From NCBI GenBank assembly GCA_025084515.1, contig JAJAGP010001683.1, forward strand, positions 1 through 64,000: DNA of 64,000 bases, written 5' to 3'. Positions 11,236 through 21,380 of the stretch are shown here, piece by piece. The position numbers were made by a program, and so were the translations under genes. Within the stretch, counting starts at the first letter, position 1, and every line of letters starts with the position of its first letter. Under the pieces are notes generated by a model, which was given only the letters and a program-made list of their open reading frames with translations, was not told the DNA's origin and made no database searches. This stretch comes from Ancistrus triradiatus. Taxonomy: Eukaryota > Chordata > Actinopteri > Siluriformes > Loricariidae.

Positions 11236-11646
11236 TCACACATAACAAAAAAAGTTAAAATTATTTCTGTCACGCAAAGTGCAGGGCTTTACATTCAGAC
11301 TGCTTAAAGTTTGGCCTTTGCTGGGCTTTTTGTCACCTAAATGAGATGAGAGATGAGAGAGTGTGATTCCAGTGTCAAGAAGAGCTTCACAGTAACGGAT
11401 ATTCACTAGCAGTGGTAACCATATTACTTTTGTGATGATATTAGTCATAGGACTTTGCATAACAGCGGTAGGATGACTTTGTGGTCTACCTCTCAAGGTC
11501 TTTTTATTCTGAATCACTATTTGCTTTATTCCACTTTTCCACCAGTAGATCTCTTTCAACCAGTGTACCAGTGTTCCCTTTAATAGACTTGCTAGCCTTG
11601 GGTTGCAATTTCTTAATATGGCCTGTAATATTATTTTTTCTAACAT
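11236..11646 (-). CDS. Retroelement aspartic-protease-like ORF fragment
   Basis: A 136-codon open frame on the minus strand. Around residues 85-100 it reads NIRYCEALLDTGITLSHL, which resembles the ALLDTGS-hS-L active-site block of retroviral and Gypsy aspartic proteases (D-T-G triad kept, the following serine replaced by isoleucine). The N-terminal half contains a basic stretch (NKKTLRGRPQS) compatible with the end of a Gag-like region. Nothing recognisable of RT follows to the left. The first residue may be a non-ATG codon and the frame is probably part of an eroded gag-pol rather than a functional gene. The match rests on one motif only. Confidence 0.35.
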   Translation of the reverse strand: MLEKIILQAILRNCNPRLASLLKGTLVHWLKEIYWWKSGIKQIVIQNKKTLRGRPQSHPTAVMQSPMTNIITKVIWLPLLVNIRYCEALLDTGITLSHLSSHLGDKKPSKGQTLSSLNVKPCTLRDRNNFNFFCYV

Positions 11647-11925
11647 CCTCTAACATCTAACATCCTTAGGCCTCCATCTTTGGAAGAGTGCTTACTATTG
11701 ATAAACCAATGTATGAATGCTTTCTTGTGGTCTTTGTTTCCTTTCTAGAATGAAACAAAGGAAGGATGGTAGCTCAAGCTTCAACCTTTGCTCCTCACCT
11801 CCAGACTGTGCTGCATCCATGTCCAAACCCCAAATGTCTAACACAGAAGGCCAAGCATTGCAATTAGAGTAAACAGAGAAATGCAGATGTATTAATAACA
11901 ACAAGACAAAATGCATCATTAACAA

Positions 11926-12492
11926 TTACACAACCTTACTGACAGCTTGTGACAGTAAAACCACTCATTCTTTGGCGAAAGCAGTCCCCATTTAGATTCC
12001 ACTGTAGTGATTATCATTTGTTTCAGACAATAGAAGAATAGGGAAGGTGTATTTTTACTGCTCTGTCCACAATGTTTGTATATCATTCTTCAGAAAGTGT
12101 AGTGTGCTGCGCAAAGAAATATGAGTATCTCAGCAATTCTGCATATAATTCGGAGAAAAATTGTTAAGCTTTATATGTCATATTCAATGCATCTCGCTTT
12201 TTAGTGTTTGTGATACAAAATGTTATGGTATTATTTTTATTACTTCACCCTCTCTGTGTTTAACAGTTAGTTGCATATCCTGGTCTTATGTGTGTGCTCT
12301 GATGGCTCAGCAACCAGGAACAGCTTGAATGTCTTGAATGTTATAGAGTGCATATAATAATAATGTAACAGCATTAAAATTGCAGTTGGGTCTGAGTTTT
12401 ATTGTACATTTTTAGGGCTTTAGGAAGATTTACGGCTTGTTAAAAACATTCAGGTTTTAGTCTTAAGGTCTCAGGTTTGTTGCTATTACTCT
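11926..12492. other. No feature recognised
   Basis: AT-rich; nothing supported. Confidence 0.4.
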
Positions 12493-12615
12493 TTATCCTC
12501 ACCAGGAACAGCTACCGGTACTTTATATGGGCTGGTGTGGCAGAGCCCCAACAAAATAGTGGTCCTTTTCAAAGCATATTCCATGTCATAAATCACTTTT
12601 ATTGACTTACAGAGT
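12493..12615. repeat. 123-bp direct repeat, copy 1
   Basis: Begins TTATCCTCACCAGGAACAGC and ends TATTGACTTACAGAGT. The second copy at 12842-12964 differs, by eye, at one base (CAACAAAA versus CACCAAAA). Confidence 0.85.
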
Positions 12616-12616
12616 A

Positions 12617-12839
12617 GCTGATGCTACAGTGGGGTCAGAAGTTTCGCCTGTCCAGATCTGTGGGATGGATCATAGCATAGCGTGGCAGGCCGAGACTGTT
12701 GCTGGCAACCAAGATGGCACTGTGGCAAGGGCAGCACGAGGCAAATCTTCTGCGGGGGAGCAAGGCTTGTGGGTATGGGTGCTACAGTACAATGGCAATG
12801 GCATCTAGGGGTGCTACGAGTTGCAGCTTCCACTGGTAG
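12617..12839 (+). repeat. 223-bp segment S, copy 1
   Basis: Runs from GCTGATGCTACAGTGGGGTC to CTTCCACTGGTAG and is letter-for-letter the same, by eye, as 15680-15902. It sits exactly between the two 123-bp direct repeats. It is more GC-rich than its surroundings and open in one frame on each strand, but the translations match nothing I know. Confidence 0.85.
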
Positions 12840-12841
12840 AG

Positions 12842-12964
12842 TTATCCTCACCAGGAACAGCTACCGGTACTTTATATGGGCTGGTGTGGCAGAGCCCCAC
12901 CAAAATAGTGGTCCTTTTCAAAGCATATTCCATGTCATAAATCACTTTTATTGACTTACAGAGT
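12842..12964. repeat. 123-bp direct repeat, copy 2
   Basis: Second copy of 12493-12615, giving the layout R-S-R. Confidence 0.85.
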
Positions 12965-13590
12965 GTTTAGGTATCATGTTGTATTAATTAAATGTTTATG
13001 TGAAATTTGTGGGGGAAAAAAAATTCTGTCATGGTCAAATGCGACTGAAAATGACATTTCATTGTGTGACAGTATAATACAATACCAGTGCAGGGTGTCT
13101 CGCTGCTCCATACCTTCTCACAGGTTTCTATAGGAAACCCATCAGTCAAATGTGGTACTGCAAGATGCAATGTGTAAATTCCACGCAGTGGGTCAGAATG
13201 AAGTCTGCCCCACAAGCACCAGACAGTATGGTACACATTACAAATATATTATTCTGCAAGTTTAAGTTGACTTCCGAATATAGCAGCTGCGACAAACTGT
13301 GTGAAGTTTCTTTTGCTAAACTCTCTTAAGTGTTTTCATGGCATTCCCGATTTTAACAAAGCTGTGATTGCTGAATTTTAAAAGCTAAAATATTGCAGTG
13401 CCAAGTTAAAAGCCTTAAAGGCTACTGTATTTGACACCTAAACAATATATACGTAAAAATTATGAGGCTATGTTTAGGCTAAGCCACCCATGTTTTGTAA
13501 ATGATTATATTTTTAATGTTAAATAAAGTTGTAGGGTTTAATAACCTTGGTTTGCAAGCTTGTATAAAGTAGCCACTGTAAGTAATACAA
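12965..13590. other. No feature recognised
   Basis: AT-rich; nothing supported. Confidence 0.4.
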
Positions 13591-13895
13591 GGACAGCACG
13601 GTAGCAGACATGGTATGTACCTGTTGCCTCACAGCTCCAAAGATAAGCAGTTCAGTTCCCAGTTCAGGGTCTGTGTGGAGTATGCATTTTCTCCCTCAGT
13701 CAGTGTGGGTTTTTGTCAGGTACCCTGGTTTTCGTATGTGTGTGTATATGCCCTGTGATGGACTTGCAATGTGTCCAGTGTTGGTTCATCCTGCCTTTTG
13801 CCCTATGATACTGGTTAGACCCTGGTCCCTTGAGACCCTGAATTGGATTAAGTGGGTATAGAAAATGAATGAATGAATGTCTGAATGAATTAATG
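13591..13895 (+). repeat. SINE-like fish repeat, longer copy
   Basis: Starts GGACAGCACGGTAGCAGACA, has TTGCCTCACAGCTCCAAAGA and GTTCAGTTCCCAGTTCAGGG (B-box region), the TGCCCTGTGATGGACTTGC block, and ends in AGTGGGTATAGAAAATGAATG with GAATG repeats as a tail. Confidence 0.7.
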
Positions 13896-15679
13896 TAATA
13901 ACATATAGAGATCTGTGTATACAAGCCAATAAGACATACGTGATTCAAAGTTTGATTTACGACAATAACTTTCACTAAATGTATTTATGGAAGATTATAA
14001 TTTAGGTAAATCTGCAGATTATGTTGTTAAGGCACTTTTAAATTATGTCCAGCACTCTGGTAAATGTGTTGCATGTAAGTAGCCTTCCTGGAATAGTCAT
14101 TCACTTCTTCTGGTGAGGGTCACAGTACACTCACTTATTGTCTATCTTATAGTCATTATTTACAAAATGAACTAGGTTGATTATATGGTTCAGGAACCTG
14201 TGTCTGCCCCACTGAATTTTGGTAGCTGCTACTGTTCCTGACTTCATCATGACTCACTGGGAATTATTCCAGTGCTCTTGTTGGCCAGTCCTTCTCTGCT
14301 GAAATGGGTTTTAGAGAGACAGTAGTTTTAAGTTGTATTGTTTTATTATATACTTCCTGTATCTGCTGTCTTGTTTTTAACATCACACTCCAAACATATG
14401 CTGGTGTGTACAGTAAAATTTTCAACTTTCTTAGTGTGAGCTGAAAGCTGCATTTTCTATATATAGTATATGCATAAATATGTCATGTCCCTACAAGGTC
14501 ACAACTAATGTTGTTATGGAAATATTTCTCACAAACAGTCCTCACAAAGAGCCAAATACCTAATCACAAAATTCAAGAAACTCTATTTCACTTTCAGCAG
14601 TTTGTCTACACAAACATAGGAAATACAAGTGCACACACACAAAATAGAGGTGAGTTTATGTGGAAATTTGTGCTGCTCTGAGAATTCCCCTGACACACAG
14701 ATACACGCATGCACACAGATGCTCAGTCGTTTAGAGATATTGTATATCGTTCACAGTTCTGACTGTGATAATCATCTGCTCTCTGAGGAATATGAGCACT
14801 TCACAAATATGAGGTTTTTCTGAGGGGACAAGGACACCAAAGACCCCACCAGAGTGCTGCTCACAGCACTGCGATAACCACTGATGTATGTGTGTGTGCC
14901 TGAAGCTACGTTGCCTTTTTCTCATATCCACAGAAACAAAACCTACTACATCTTTAGACACAAGCATGTACACTTTTGTTTGTGCATTACTGAAGGTAAA
15001 TGCATTAAAAAAACCTGTATGTTCTCACAAGGTCAAAAGTGTCACGTATTCCTATCAAATCTTACACACATACACACACACTTACTTGAGCACATGTATG
15101 GTCTCTCAGGCAAAGGACTGTGACCTGCTCAAATGGAATAGCACAGAAAACTCAGAAAAGCCATTTAGAAGCAATCTAGTTCACAGCGGGCCACATTTAC
15201 GCACATACATGGTGGGACAGAGAAATAAACAAGTAAACACCAGTGGTCTCTCTCTAGACCCGAGCTTAAGGACATGTAGCCTTCAGTCTTTTCTTGATAT
15301 CACTCAGCTAGGTTGTGAGATGACATACTTTTATATTATCGCTTAACTAAAAATACAGTTAGCTGTTTTAAAATACAGTATATCAAAATGTGCTCCCAGT
15401 GTTTTTTGTTCTGACTTAATTTGGACACTGAAATAAAATTGTAAGGTGTTATTGCAAGATATACTCACGCTTCTTTAATATAGCACCCTTTCATGTGTAA
15501 ATTGCAAGTATGTCTGATATTAGCTTAAACCTACTCTCATGGTGAATGTCATGCAAATGAGTGACCTGAGTTACTTTTCACGCTGATTGGTATAAATTCC
15601 TAATCAGGACTGGTAATTTGGTCTGTGATATAAAGTGTGTTATGAGCAAATTTGCTATACTTGAAGTCTCTTCTTCCAT
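13896..15679. other. No gene recognised; several CA-rich patches
   Basis: Includes short CACACA runs near 14630, 14700 and 15060. An open frame of 152 codons at 14888-15346 has no recognisable domain and its composition follows the CA patches. Confidence 0.4.
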
Positions 15680-15902
15680 GCTGATGCTACAGTGGGGTCA
15701 GAAGTTTCGCCTGTCCAGATCTGTGGGATGGATCATAGCATAGCGTGGCAGGCCGAGACTGTTGCTGGCAACCAAGATGGCACTGTGGCAAGGGCAGCAC
15801 GAGGCAAATCTTCTGCGGGGGAGCAAGGCTTGTGGGTATGGGTGCTACAGTACAATGGCAATGGCATCTAGGGGTGCTACGAGTTGCAGCTTCCACTGGT
15901 AG
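15680..15902 (+). repeat. 223-bp segment S, copy 2
   Basis: Same as 12617-12839 but in other flanks: CTTCTTCCAT on the left, TGCACCACCTTGGC on the right. The right flank continues GC-rich to about 16045, just short of a Tc1 end, so this copy may belong to a longer element of which copy 1 holds only a part. Confidence 0.85.
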
Positions 15903-16394
15903 TGCACCACCTTGGCTGAAGCAAGGAGGCGGTGGACGGCGGTGCAGCTTAGCCAGATGTTTGAAGGCCCAGAACTCCTCGACATGCCAATCAACACAAT
16001 GGCACTTGATGGCATTTTGTAGCATGTGCCTCATGATCCAACTGTGAAAGCCTACAGTGGTGCTTGAAAGTTTGTGAACCCTTGTCTATATTTCTGCATA
16101 TATATGAACTAAAACATCATCAGATTTTCACACAAGTCCTAAAAGTAGATTAAGAGAACCCAGTTACATAAATGAGACAAAAATATTATACTTAGTCGTT
16201 TGTTTATTGAGGAAAATTATTCAATATTACATATTAGTGAGTGGCAAAAGTATGTGAACCTCTAGGATTAGCAGTGAATTTGAAGGTGAAATTGGAGTCA
16301 GGTGTTTTCAATCAATGGGATGACAATCAGGTGTGAGTGGGCACCCTGTTTTATTTAAAGAACAGGGATCTATCAAAGTCTGTTCTTCACAACA

Positions 16395-16763
16395 CATGTT
16401 TGTGGATGTGTATCATTTCTGAGGATCTCAAAAAAGCTTACAAAACCATCTCTAAAGAGTTTGGACTCCACCATTCCACAGTCAGACAGATTGTGTACAA
16501 AAGGAGGACATTCAAGACATTGTTACTTTCTCCAGGAGTGATCAACCAACAAAGATCACTCCAAGAGCAAGGCGTATAATAGTTGGCAAGGTCACAAAGG
16601 ACTCCTTAGCAACTGAAGGCCTCTCTCACATTGGATAATGTTAATGTTCCTAAGTCCACCATCAGAAGAACAATGAACAACAATCTTGTGCATGGCAGGG
16701 TTGCAGGGAGAAAGCCACTGCTCTCCAAAAGAACATTGCTACTCATCTGCAGTTTGCTAAAAA
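16395..16763 (+). pseudogene. Tc1-family A transposase, N-terminal half only
   Basis: Keeps the first helix-turn-helix (AYKTISKEFGLHHSTVRQIV), the damaged GRPTK linker (SPGVINQQRSLQ) and the second DNA-binding half up to LLICSLLKK-like residues. The normal start is lost through a small deletion before SEDLKKAYK, and everything after the AHLQFAK position, that is the whole DDE core, is missing. It cannot encode an enzyme. Confidence 0.8.
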
Positions 16764-16822
16764 GGGGGTGCTAAAGAGGGGGGGCTAAAGAGGGGGAGGG
16801 GGATCTAAAGGGGGGGGGGGGG
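16764..16822 (+). repeat. G-run cluster in Tc1 copy 2
   Basis: Five G tracts of five or more bases (last one about 13) separated by CTAAAGA-type spacers. This satisfies the usual pattern for an intramolecular G-quadruplex. It marks the internal-deletion joint. Confidence 0.75.
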
Positions 16823-16950
16823 TCACACCAGATAGTGAAAGCAAAGGTTCACATACTTTTGCCACTCACTATGTAATATTGGATAATTTTCCTCAATAAA
16901 TAAATGAAAAAGTATAATACTTTTGTCTCATTTGTTTTACTTGGTTCCCA

Positions 16951-17911
16951 CAGGTGGGAGGTACCATCGAGTTTAGGCTTGTGTGGCAGCTGCTAGTGCC
17001 TCTGCGCAGCGATGTTCTTCACACTGTGCATAGACCAGCAGGGGTGGGACAGTTTAGTGTCCTAAAAACTCTGTGTCAATTGAGGCAGCGTTTCTACTGG
17101 GCGAGCTATCGCAGTGACATAGAGTTATTTATCCACTGCCGTGATGCGTGCACAGCATGAAATGAACCGGCAGATCGTTCACGTGTGCCCATGCTGATTT
17201 CACAGTCCAGCTTACCCATGGAGTGGATATTCGCTGATGTTCTGGGTCTGTTCCCCGAGACAGATCACAGTAACTGCTATGTGATTTCCAACTACAAGTG
17301 CAGTGACCATAGCTGACTGTCTAATGGAACGTTTCTTCTGCCAATTCAGTGTGCCAGCAGACCTCCATAGGGACCAGGGATGGAATTTTGAGTCCACATC
17401 ATGGGACACTGATGTGAGTGGCTTGGGATTTGCAAGCCGCCAACCACAGCACTTTGTTAACAAAGCGATGGCCTAGTGCAAAGGTTTAACACTTTCCACT
17501 CAGTCTGCCATCATTACAAGTCAGCACCAGCGGGACTGAGATCTGCACCTACCTTTGGTGTGGCAAGCTTGTTGGAGTGCAGTCCAGGAGACTATTGGAT
17601 TCATGCCTGCCCAACTTATGTTCGGGCACAATGTAAACACACCTATGTGGAGCTCTCATTTGGCGTTCCACCCGGTGAGGAAGTGAACATCAGTACTTAT
17701 GAGTATGTTTGCGACTTATGTTCTCGGATCTTTCGAACATTGTTTACAGGGTCTGTACACCGGGACTGATATGTGTCCTACTGGCCCCATGAGACAGGTG
17801 CTTCCTCAGAAACTGCCACAGCCAGTGAAGGTTCAGGTGGCCACCCTAGGAGGGAATGGAGTGCTCCTTTCTGTCTGGCCTATGAATGCTGATTCACTCA
17901 CTAAGTGCTAA
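16951..17911 (+). pseudogene. Ty3/Gypsy integrase remnant
   Basis: The frame from 16954 carries an HHCC-type integrase zinc-binding region: HTVHRPAGVGQFSVLKTL, then RFYWASYRSDIELFIHCRDAC. After a stop at 17158 the start of the catalytic core is visible in another frame: MEWIFADVLGLFPETDHSN with CYVISNYKCSDH, equivalent to the first-aspartate block (hxxDhhGPhP). Further right, YVELSFGVPPGEEVN and MNADSLTKC resemble the end of the core and the C-terminal region of the same class. The second D and the E block could not be found. It directly abuts the cut right TIR of the Tc1 copy, so one deletion may have joined the two. Confidence 0.65.
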
Positions 17912-18368
17912 AGAAGTATTTTTTATTTAGTTTTGTAGTTTCTTTTGTAGACAAAGATGCTAATCTAGAGTGCTAATACTAAAACAACGTACTAACAGTA
18001 ACATTACACAGAGCAGCAACACAAAAACTAACAGAGACACTACCAAACAAGGCTAATGAACAATGCTAACAGGAACATACAGACTGAAAAAAACTATGCT
18101 ATTGCTAACAGACAGAGTGCTAAACTAAACAAAGGGGCTAATGACTAACGTTAACAAGTATGAGGCACAGGACTGTGGTACACAGATATGCAAAACTAAG
18201 GAAGACACTAACACAAGGTACAGTAAATTGAGCACAGAATAAATAACACAAGCCAGGGTAAGTGCAAAATCAGAAAACAGGAACACACAAACTATGTCTA
18301 AGAACAGGAGAAGAGGAAACTGGCGTCTTGTATGGTGTACACTGTATATATGTGTGTGTGTATATATA
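17912..18368. other. LTR-like GCTAAC-rich stretch
   Basis: Many GCTAAC and ACTAAC words, as in the LTR bodies elsewhere in the window, and it follows a Gypsy remnant; no LTR ends were found. A short alternating TA/TG run lies at 18345-18370. Confidence 0.35.
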
Positions 18369-18738
18369 TATGGAGGGGCAAAGAAGTTTTTATTCAGTCA
18401 CTGATTGTGCAAGTTCTCCGATTTAGAAAAATGAGAGAGGTCTGTAATTTTTATCATAGGTACACTTCAACTATGACAGACAAAATGAGAAAAGAAAATC
18501 CAGGAAATCACATTGTAGAATTTTTAAAGAATTTAATTCATTAAATCATGGTGGAAAATAAGTATTTGGTCACCCACAAACAAGCAAGATTTCTGGCTCT
18601 CACAGACCTGTTACTTCATCTGTAAGAAGCTCTTCTGTCCTCCACTCGTTACCTGTATTAATGGCACCTGTTTGACCTCGTTATCTGTATAAAAGACACC
18701 TGTCCACAGCCTCAAACAGGCAGACTCCAAACTCAACC

Positions 18739-19423
18739 ATGGCCAAGACCAAAGAGCTGTCGAAGGACACCAGGAAGAAAAATTGTAGACCTGGACCAGG
18801 CTGGGAAGAGTGAATCTGAAGTTTGCCAGAGAGCATATGGATGATCCAGAAGAGGATTGGGAGAATATCATGTGGTCAGTTGAAACTAAAATAGAACTTT
18901 TTGGTAAAAACTCAACTCGCCGTGTTTGGAGGAAGAAGAATTCTGAGTTGCGCCATACCTACTGTGAAGCATGGGGTTGAAAACCTCATGCTTTGGGGCT
19001 GTTTTTCTGCTAAAGGGGACAGGACAACTGATCCGTGTTAAGAGAAGAATAAACAGGGACATATATCGAGAAATTTTAAGCCAAAACCTCCTTCCATCAG
19101 TGAGCGCGTTGAAGATTGAACGTGGCTGGGTCTTCCAGAATGACAATGATCCCAAACACACCGCTTGGGCAACGAAGGAGTGGCTCCGTAAAAAGCAATT
19201 CAAGGTCCTGGAGTGGCCTAGCCAGTCTCCAGACCTCAGGCCCATAGAAAATTTTGGAGGGAGTTTAAAGTCCATGTTGCCCCAAAACATCACTGCTCTA
19301 GAGGAGATCTGCATGGAGGAATGGGCCAAAATACCAGCTACAGTGTGTGCAAACCTGGTGAAGACTTACAGGAAACATTTGACCTCTGTCATTGCCAACA
19401 AAGGTTTTGTTACAAAGTATTGA
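18739..19423 (+). pseudogene. Tc1-family B transposase, internally deleted
   Basis: Start at 18739 (MAKTKELSKDTRKK, frameshift, then IVDLDQAGKSESEVCQRAYG). The part between the HTH and the core is missing: the sequence jumps to METKIELFG-like residues near 18885. From 18971 a long frame holds the core with KGTGQLIRVKRRINRDIYRE, FQNDNDPKHTAWATKEWL (second catalytic D region) and WPSQSPDLRPIENF with the terminal E block, ending in VIANKGFVTKY and a stop at 19421. The first-D block is damaged. Inactive. Confidence 0.8.
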
Positions 19424-19505
19424 GTTGAACCAAATTTATTGATCAAATACTTATTTTCCACCATAATTTACAATTAAATTCTTTAAAAATCCTACAATGT
19501 GATTT

Positions 19506-19510
19506 CCTGG
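19506..19510. repeat. Left target-site duplication CCTGG
   Basis: CCTGG directly before the 5' LTR; the same five bases follow the 3' LTR at 24977-24981. Confidence 0.85.
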
Positions 19511-20453
19511 TGTTAAGATTCACTCCCTGGCCGCGTTCGACCAGGAGTGGTCTCAGTTTGACGACGTGAGCCTGCAGCAGCGCGATTGCGCGTGCGTCAG
19601 ATTTTCTCGGGCCATTCACGGGTAAGTGGGCGCCACCTGGAGTCCTGCCTATATAAACACACACCTTATGGACTCGGTGGTTGCCACTGCCTATGCCCGC
19701 GGTCACGTGACTGGTGCTCACGTGGCTCTTGATGCACCCGGCTTTTTGAACGTTCTGGCGCGTTCGCTGCTGCCTGCATTACCGGTTTCTGACGGCTTGT
19801 TTTATTTCCGTTATTTCTTTTGCTAGGGATAGAGGTAGTCTGGGGGAGTTAAATCCCTCAGACGTGAGGCCGCTAGGAGGCGCCCGGTAACGTTAGGGTC
19901 TTAGTCAGAGTAGGGCCAGCGTTTCCTTTGTTTTTATTATTTTTTTGCTTTTATCGAGCTGCCCCGGCAGCTTCCTCCATTTGTCCCAACCGTTCTTCTC
20001 ACGCCGTCACACCCCCTCACCGTGATCGGGAATATTTATTTCCCCGATTGTGTTTGAAGAGGACGCAGTGTTTACTAACCACGTCCTCTTCACTTCCCTG
20101 CGACCATGCCACGCCCCCCGTGACCATGTTTAAACTGCGGTGGAGCTGCACGTGCTTGTGGGAGCTTCGATCGGGTTTCTGCACGCTGCGCATGCGCAGA
20201 CCCGGCGCATATATTGTGCAACGGAGGCACGTCGTAAGCGTGCTTTGAATTAAAGTACGTCACGCTTACGGTGTGCAGTTTAGTTTTATTTAGTTTATTT
20301 ATATTTAGTTCCTTTAGTTATTTATATCTTTGATTTTATTTGCTCTTATTTATTCATATCATTTCAGTTATAATTACCAACTGGAGCTAACTGCATTTGG
20401 GTCCCAACCTGTTTATATTTTTGCTTAATACGGTTCGCCATCTTAAAAACGAT
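19511..20453 (+). repeat. 5' LTR of the Gag-only element
   Basis: Starts TGTTAAGATTCACTCCC. It aligns through almost its whole length with 24010-24976, then stops inside the terminal hairpin (ACGGTTCGCCATC-TTAAAAAC-GAT) and lacks the last part GACGAACCGTAACA. The interior therefore begins without a recognisable primer-binding site. Confidence 0.85.
19649..19658 (+). promoter_or_regulatory. TATA box of the 5' LTR
   Basis: CTATATAAAC within the LTR, repeated at the same place in the 3' LTR (about 24146-24155). A good Pol II TATA match; start site not determinable. Confidence 0.5.
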
Positions 20454-20508
20454 AGGCAGGCTTAAAACAGAAGGCAGTGACCAGCCAAGGGACCCAGCGT
20501 TAGCTCCC

Positions 20509-20529
20509 GGACCTCCAATTTGGAGGTCC
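20509..20529. repeat. Leader hairpin, 10-bp perfect arms
   Basis: GGACCTCCAA, one T, TTGGAGGTCC. It sits between the 5' LTR and the first ORF, where retroelements carry packaging or dimerisation structures; such a role is inference. Confidence 0.75.
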
Positions 20530-20553
20530 CCAGACGCCATAGACGGGGGGGTT

Positions 20554-20919
20554 TTGCTACCCGGGACGCGGCTGGCATTTGGGGGGGATTTTTCTTACCC
20601 TTGCTATGAGGATTTTTTGTTTCCTCACTATGAGGATTTTTGTTCTCAGCTCGATGAGGATCTTTCTTATCCTCAAGACGAGGATTCTTTGTCTCCTCTT
20701 TATGAGGATTTTTCTTATCCTCTCGAGGAAGATTCTTTTTATCCTCAGACTGAGGATTTCTCCTGTCTTCATGGTGAGGACTTTTCTCAGCCTGCCCCTC
20801 CCAAATTGCCCAGCCCTCGCCGCCATCACCATCGGCGTTCTAATGGGGTCGGAAGGATTTGTTTAGCGGCGTCATCCATCCGGACCCCCAGCCACTTATT
20901 CCTGCCCCCGAACCGATGA
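20554..20919 (+). CDS. Acidic repeat ORF (Y/F-x-x-E-D-F repeats), unknown function
   Basis: A 121-codon frame. Residues 10-80 are about eight imperfect repeats of roughly eight residues with the core (Y/D/E)EDF or EDS, spaced by SYP, FPH or similar (for example FSYPCYEDFLFPHYEDF). The protein would be strongly acidic and aromatic, then end in a basic patch RRHHHRRS and a short tail. It lies at the 5' end of the interior, upstream of the Gag-like block, and overlaps it by 61 bp in another frame, so it may be the N-terminal part of a Gag polyprotein put out of frame. I know no family with this repeat. The DNA repeats (TATGAGGATTTTT) could also give the pattern without selection for protein. Confidence 0.4.
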   Translation: MLPGTRLAFGGDFSYPCYEDFLFPHYEDFCSQLDEDLSYPQDEDSLSPLYEDFSYPLEEDSFYPQTEDFSCLHGEDFSQPAPPKLPSPRRHHHRRSNGVGRICLAASSIRTPSHLFLPPNR

Positions 20920-21380
20920 CCATTTTTAACATCGATCAGGGTTCTGTGGGTGTGCAGGAATATGCGGCCACATTTATAGCCCTAGCCGCACAGAGTGGCT
21001 TGCAGGGACCGGCCCTGATTACCCCCTTCAGGAATGGGCTGGTTGATGATGTGGATATGGAGCTGTGCTTCCTCCCCCAGGCCTCTTCCTTTGATCACCT
21101 GCTCGAGCTCGCCATTGTGGCGGAGGCCCGCCTCGAGCAACGTGAGAAGATGAGGAGAGGTCTTCTCCCTGTTGTCTCCAATCCACCCGGTCCCTTGCCA
21201 GGGCTCATAGCGCCACCTAGCCCCGTCCACGAGCGCATTGTACGCTCGAGCTGGCTGAGAGAGCGCCTTGAACCTGGGCTTGTCGCGCACCCATGCTCCG
21301 CACCTGGGCAGTCAGACCCTGTGCCTGAGCGTTTGGCGCCCCCCAGCCCAGGCCCGCCGCGCATGGAAACTCCGTGTTAG
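20859..21380 (+). CDS. Gag-like protein (Ty3/Gypsy retrotransposon Gag type)
   Basis: A 173-codon frame. Residues about 27-95 follow the retrotransposon Gag/capsid pattern: DQGSVGVQEYAATFIALAAQ, then a PALI-F--GL run, a VDMEL position and SSFDHLLELAIVAEARL with LEQREKMRR. The same order is seen in the Gag of the younger Gypsy at 55590-56390 (RQGSQSVADYAMEFRSLA). After residue 105 it becomes proline-rich (PSPVHERI, PGQSDPVPERL). Gag forms the particle that packages element RNA; with no pol in this element it may recruit particles or enzyme in trans. No CCHC knuckle is seen. The frame starts before the block and the true start is uncertain. Confidence 0.6.
   Translation: MFSGVIHPDPQPLIPAPEPMTIFNIDQGSVGVQEYAATFIALAAQSGLQGPALITPFRNGLVDDVDMELCFLPQASSFDHLLELAIVAEARLEQREKMRRGLLPVVSNPPGPLPGLIAPPSPVHERIVRSSWLRERLEPGLVAHPCSAPGQSDPVPERLAPPSPGPPRMETPC

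Larger units (their letters stand above)
16053..16949 (+). mobile_element. Tc1/mariner element, family A, copy 2 (internally deleted)
   Basis: Left TIR starts TA-CAGTGGTGCTTGAAAG at 16053. The right TIR is recognisable from CACACCAGATAGTGAAAGC (about 16826) through GTTTTACTTGGTTCC, where it is cut at about 16949 against Gypsy sequence. The middle is replaced by G-runs at 16764-16822. Confidence 0.85.

Noticed and set aside
12682..12954. 90-codon frame in segment S
   Set aside because: Runs from S into the direct repeat and further, so it crosses a rearrangement joint; no domain.
14888..15346. 152-codon plus-strand frame
   Set aside because: Composition follows CA/TG-rich patches, with no recognisable domain, no splice context and no family resemblance.
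20557..20832. 91-codon minus-strand frame rich in RKILI
   Set aside because: Reverse reading of the TGAGGATTTTT repeats.
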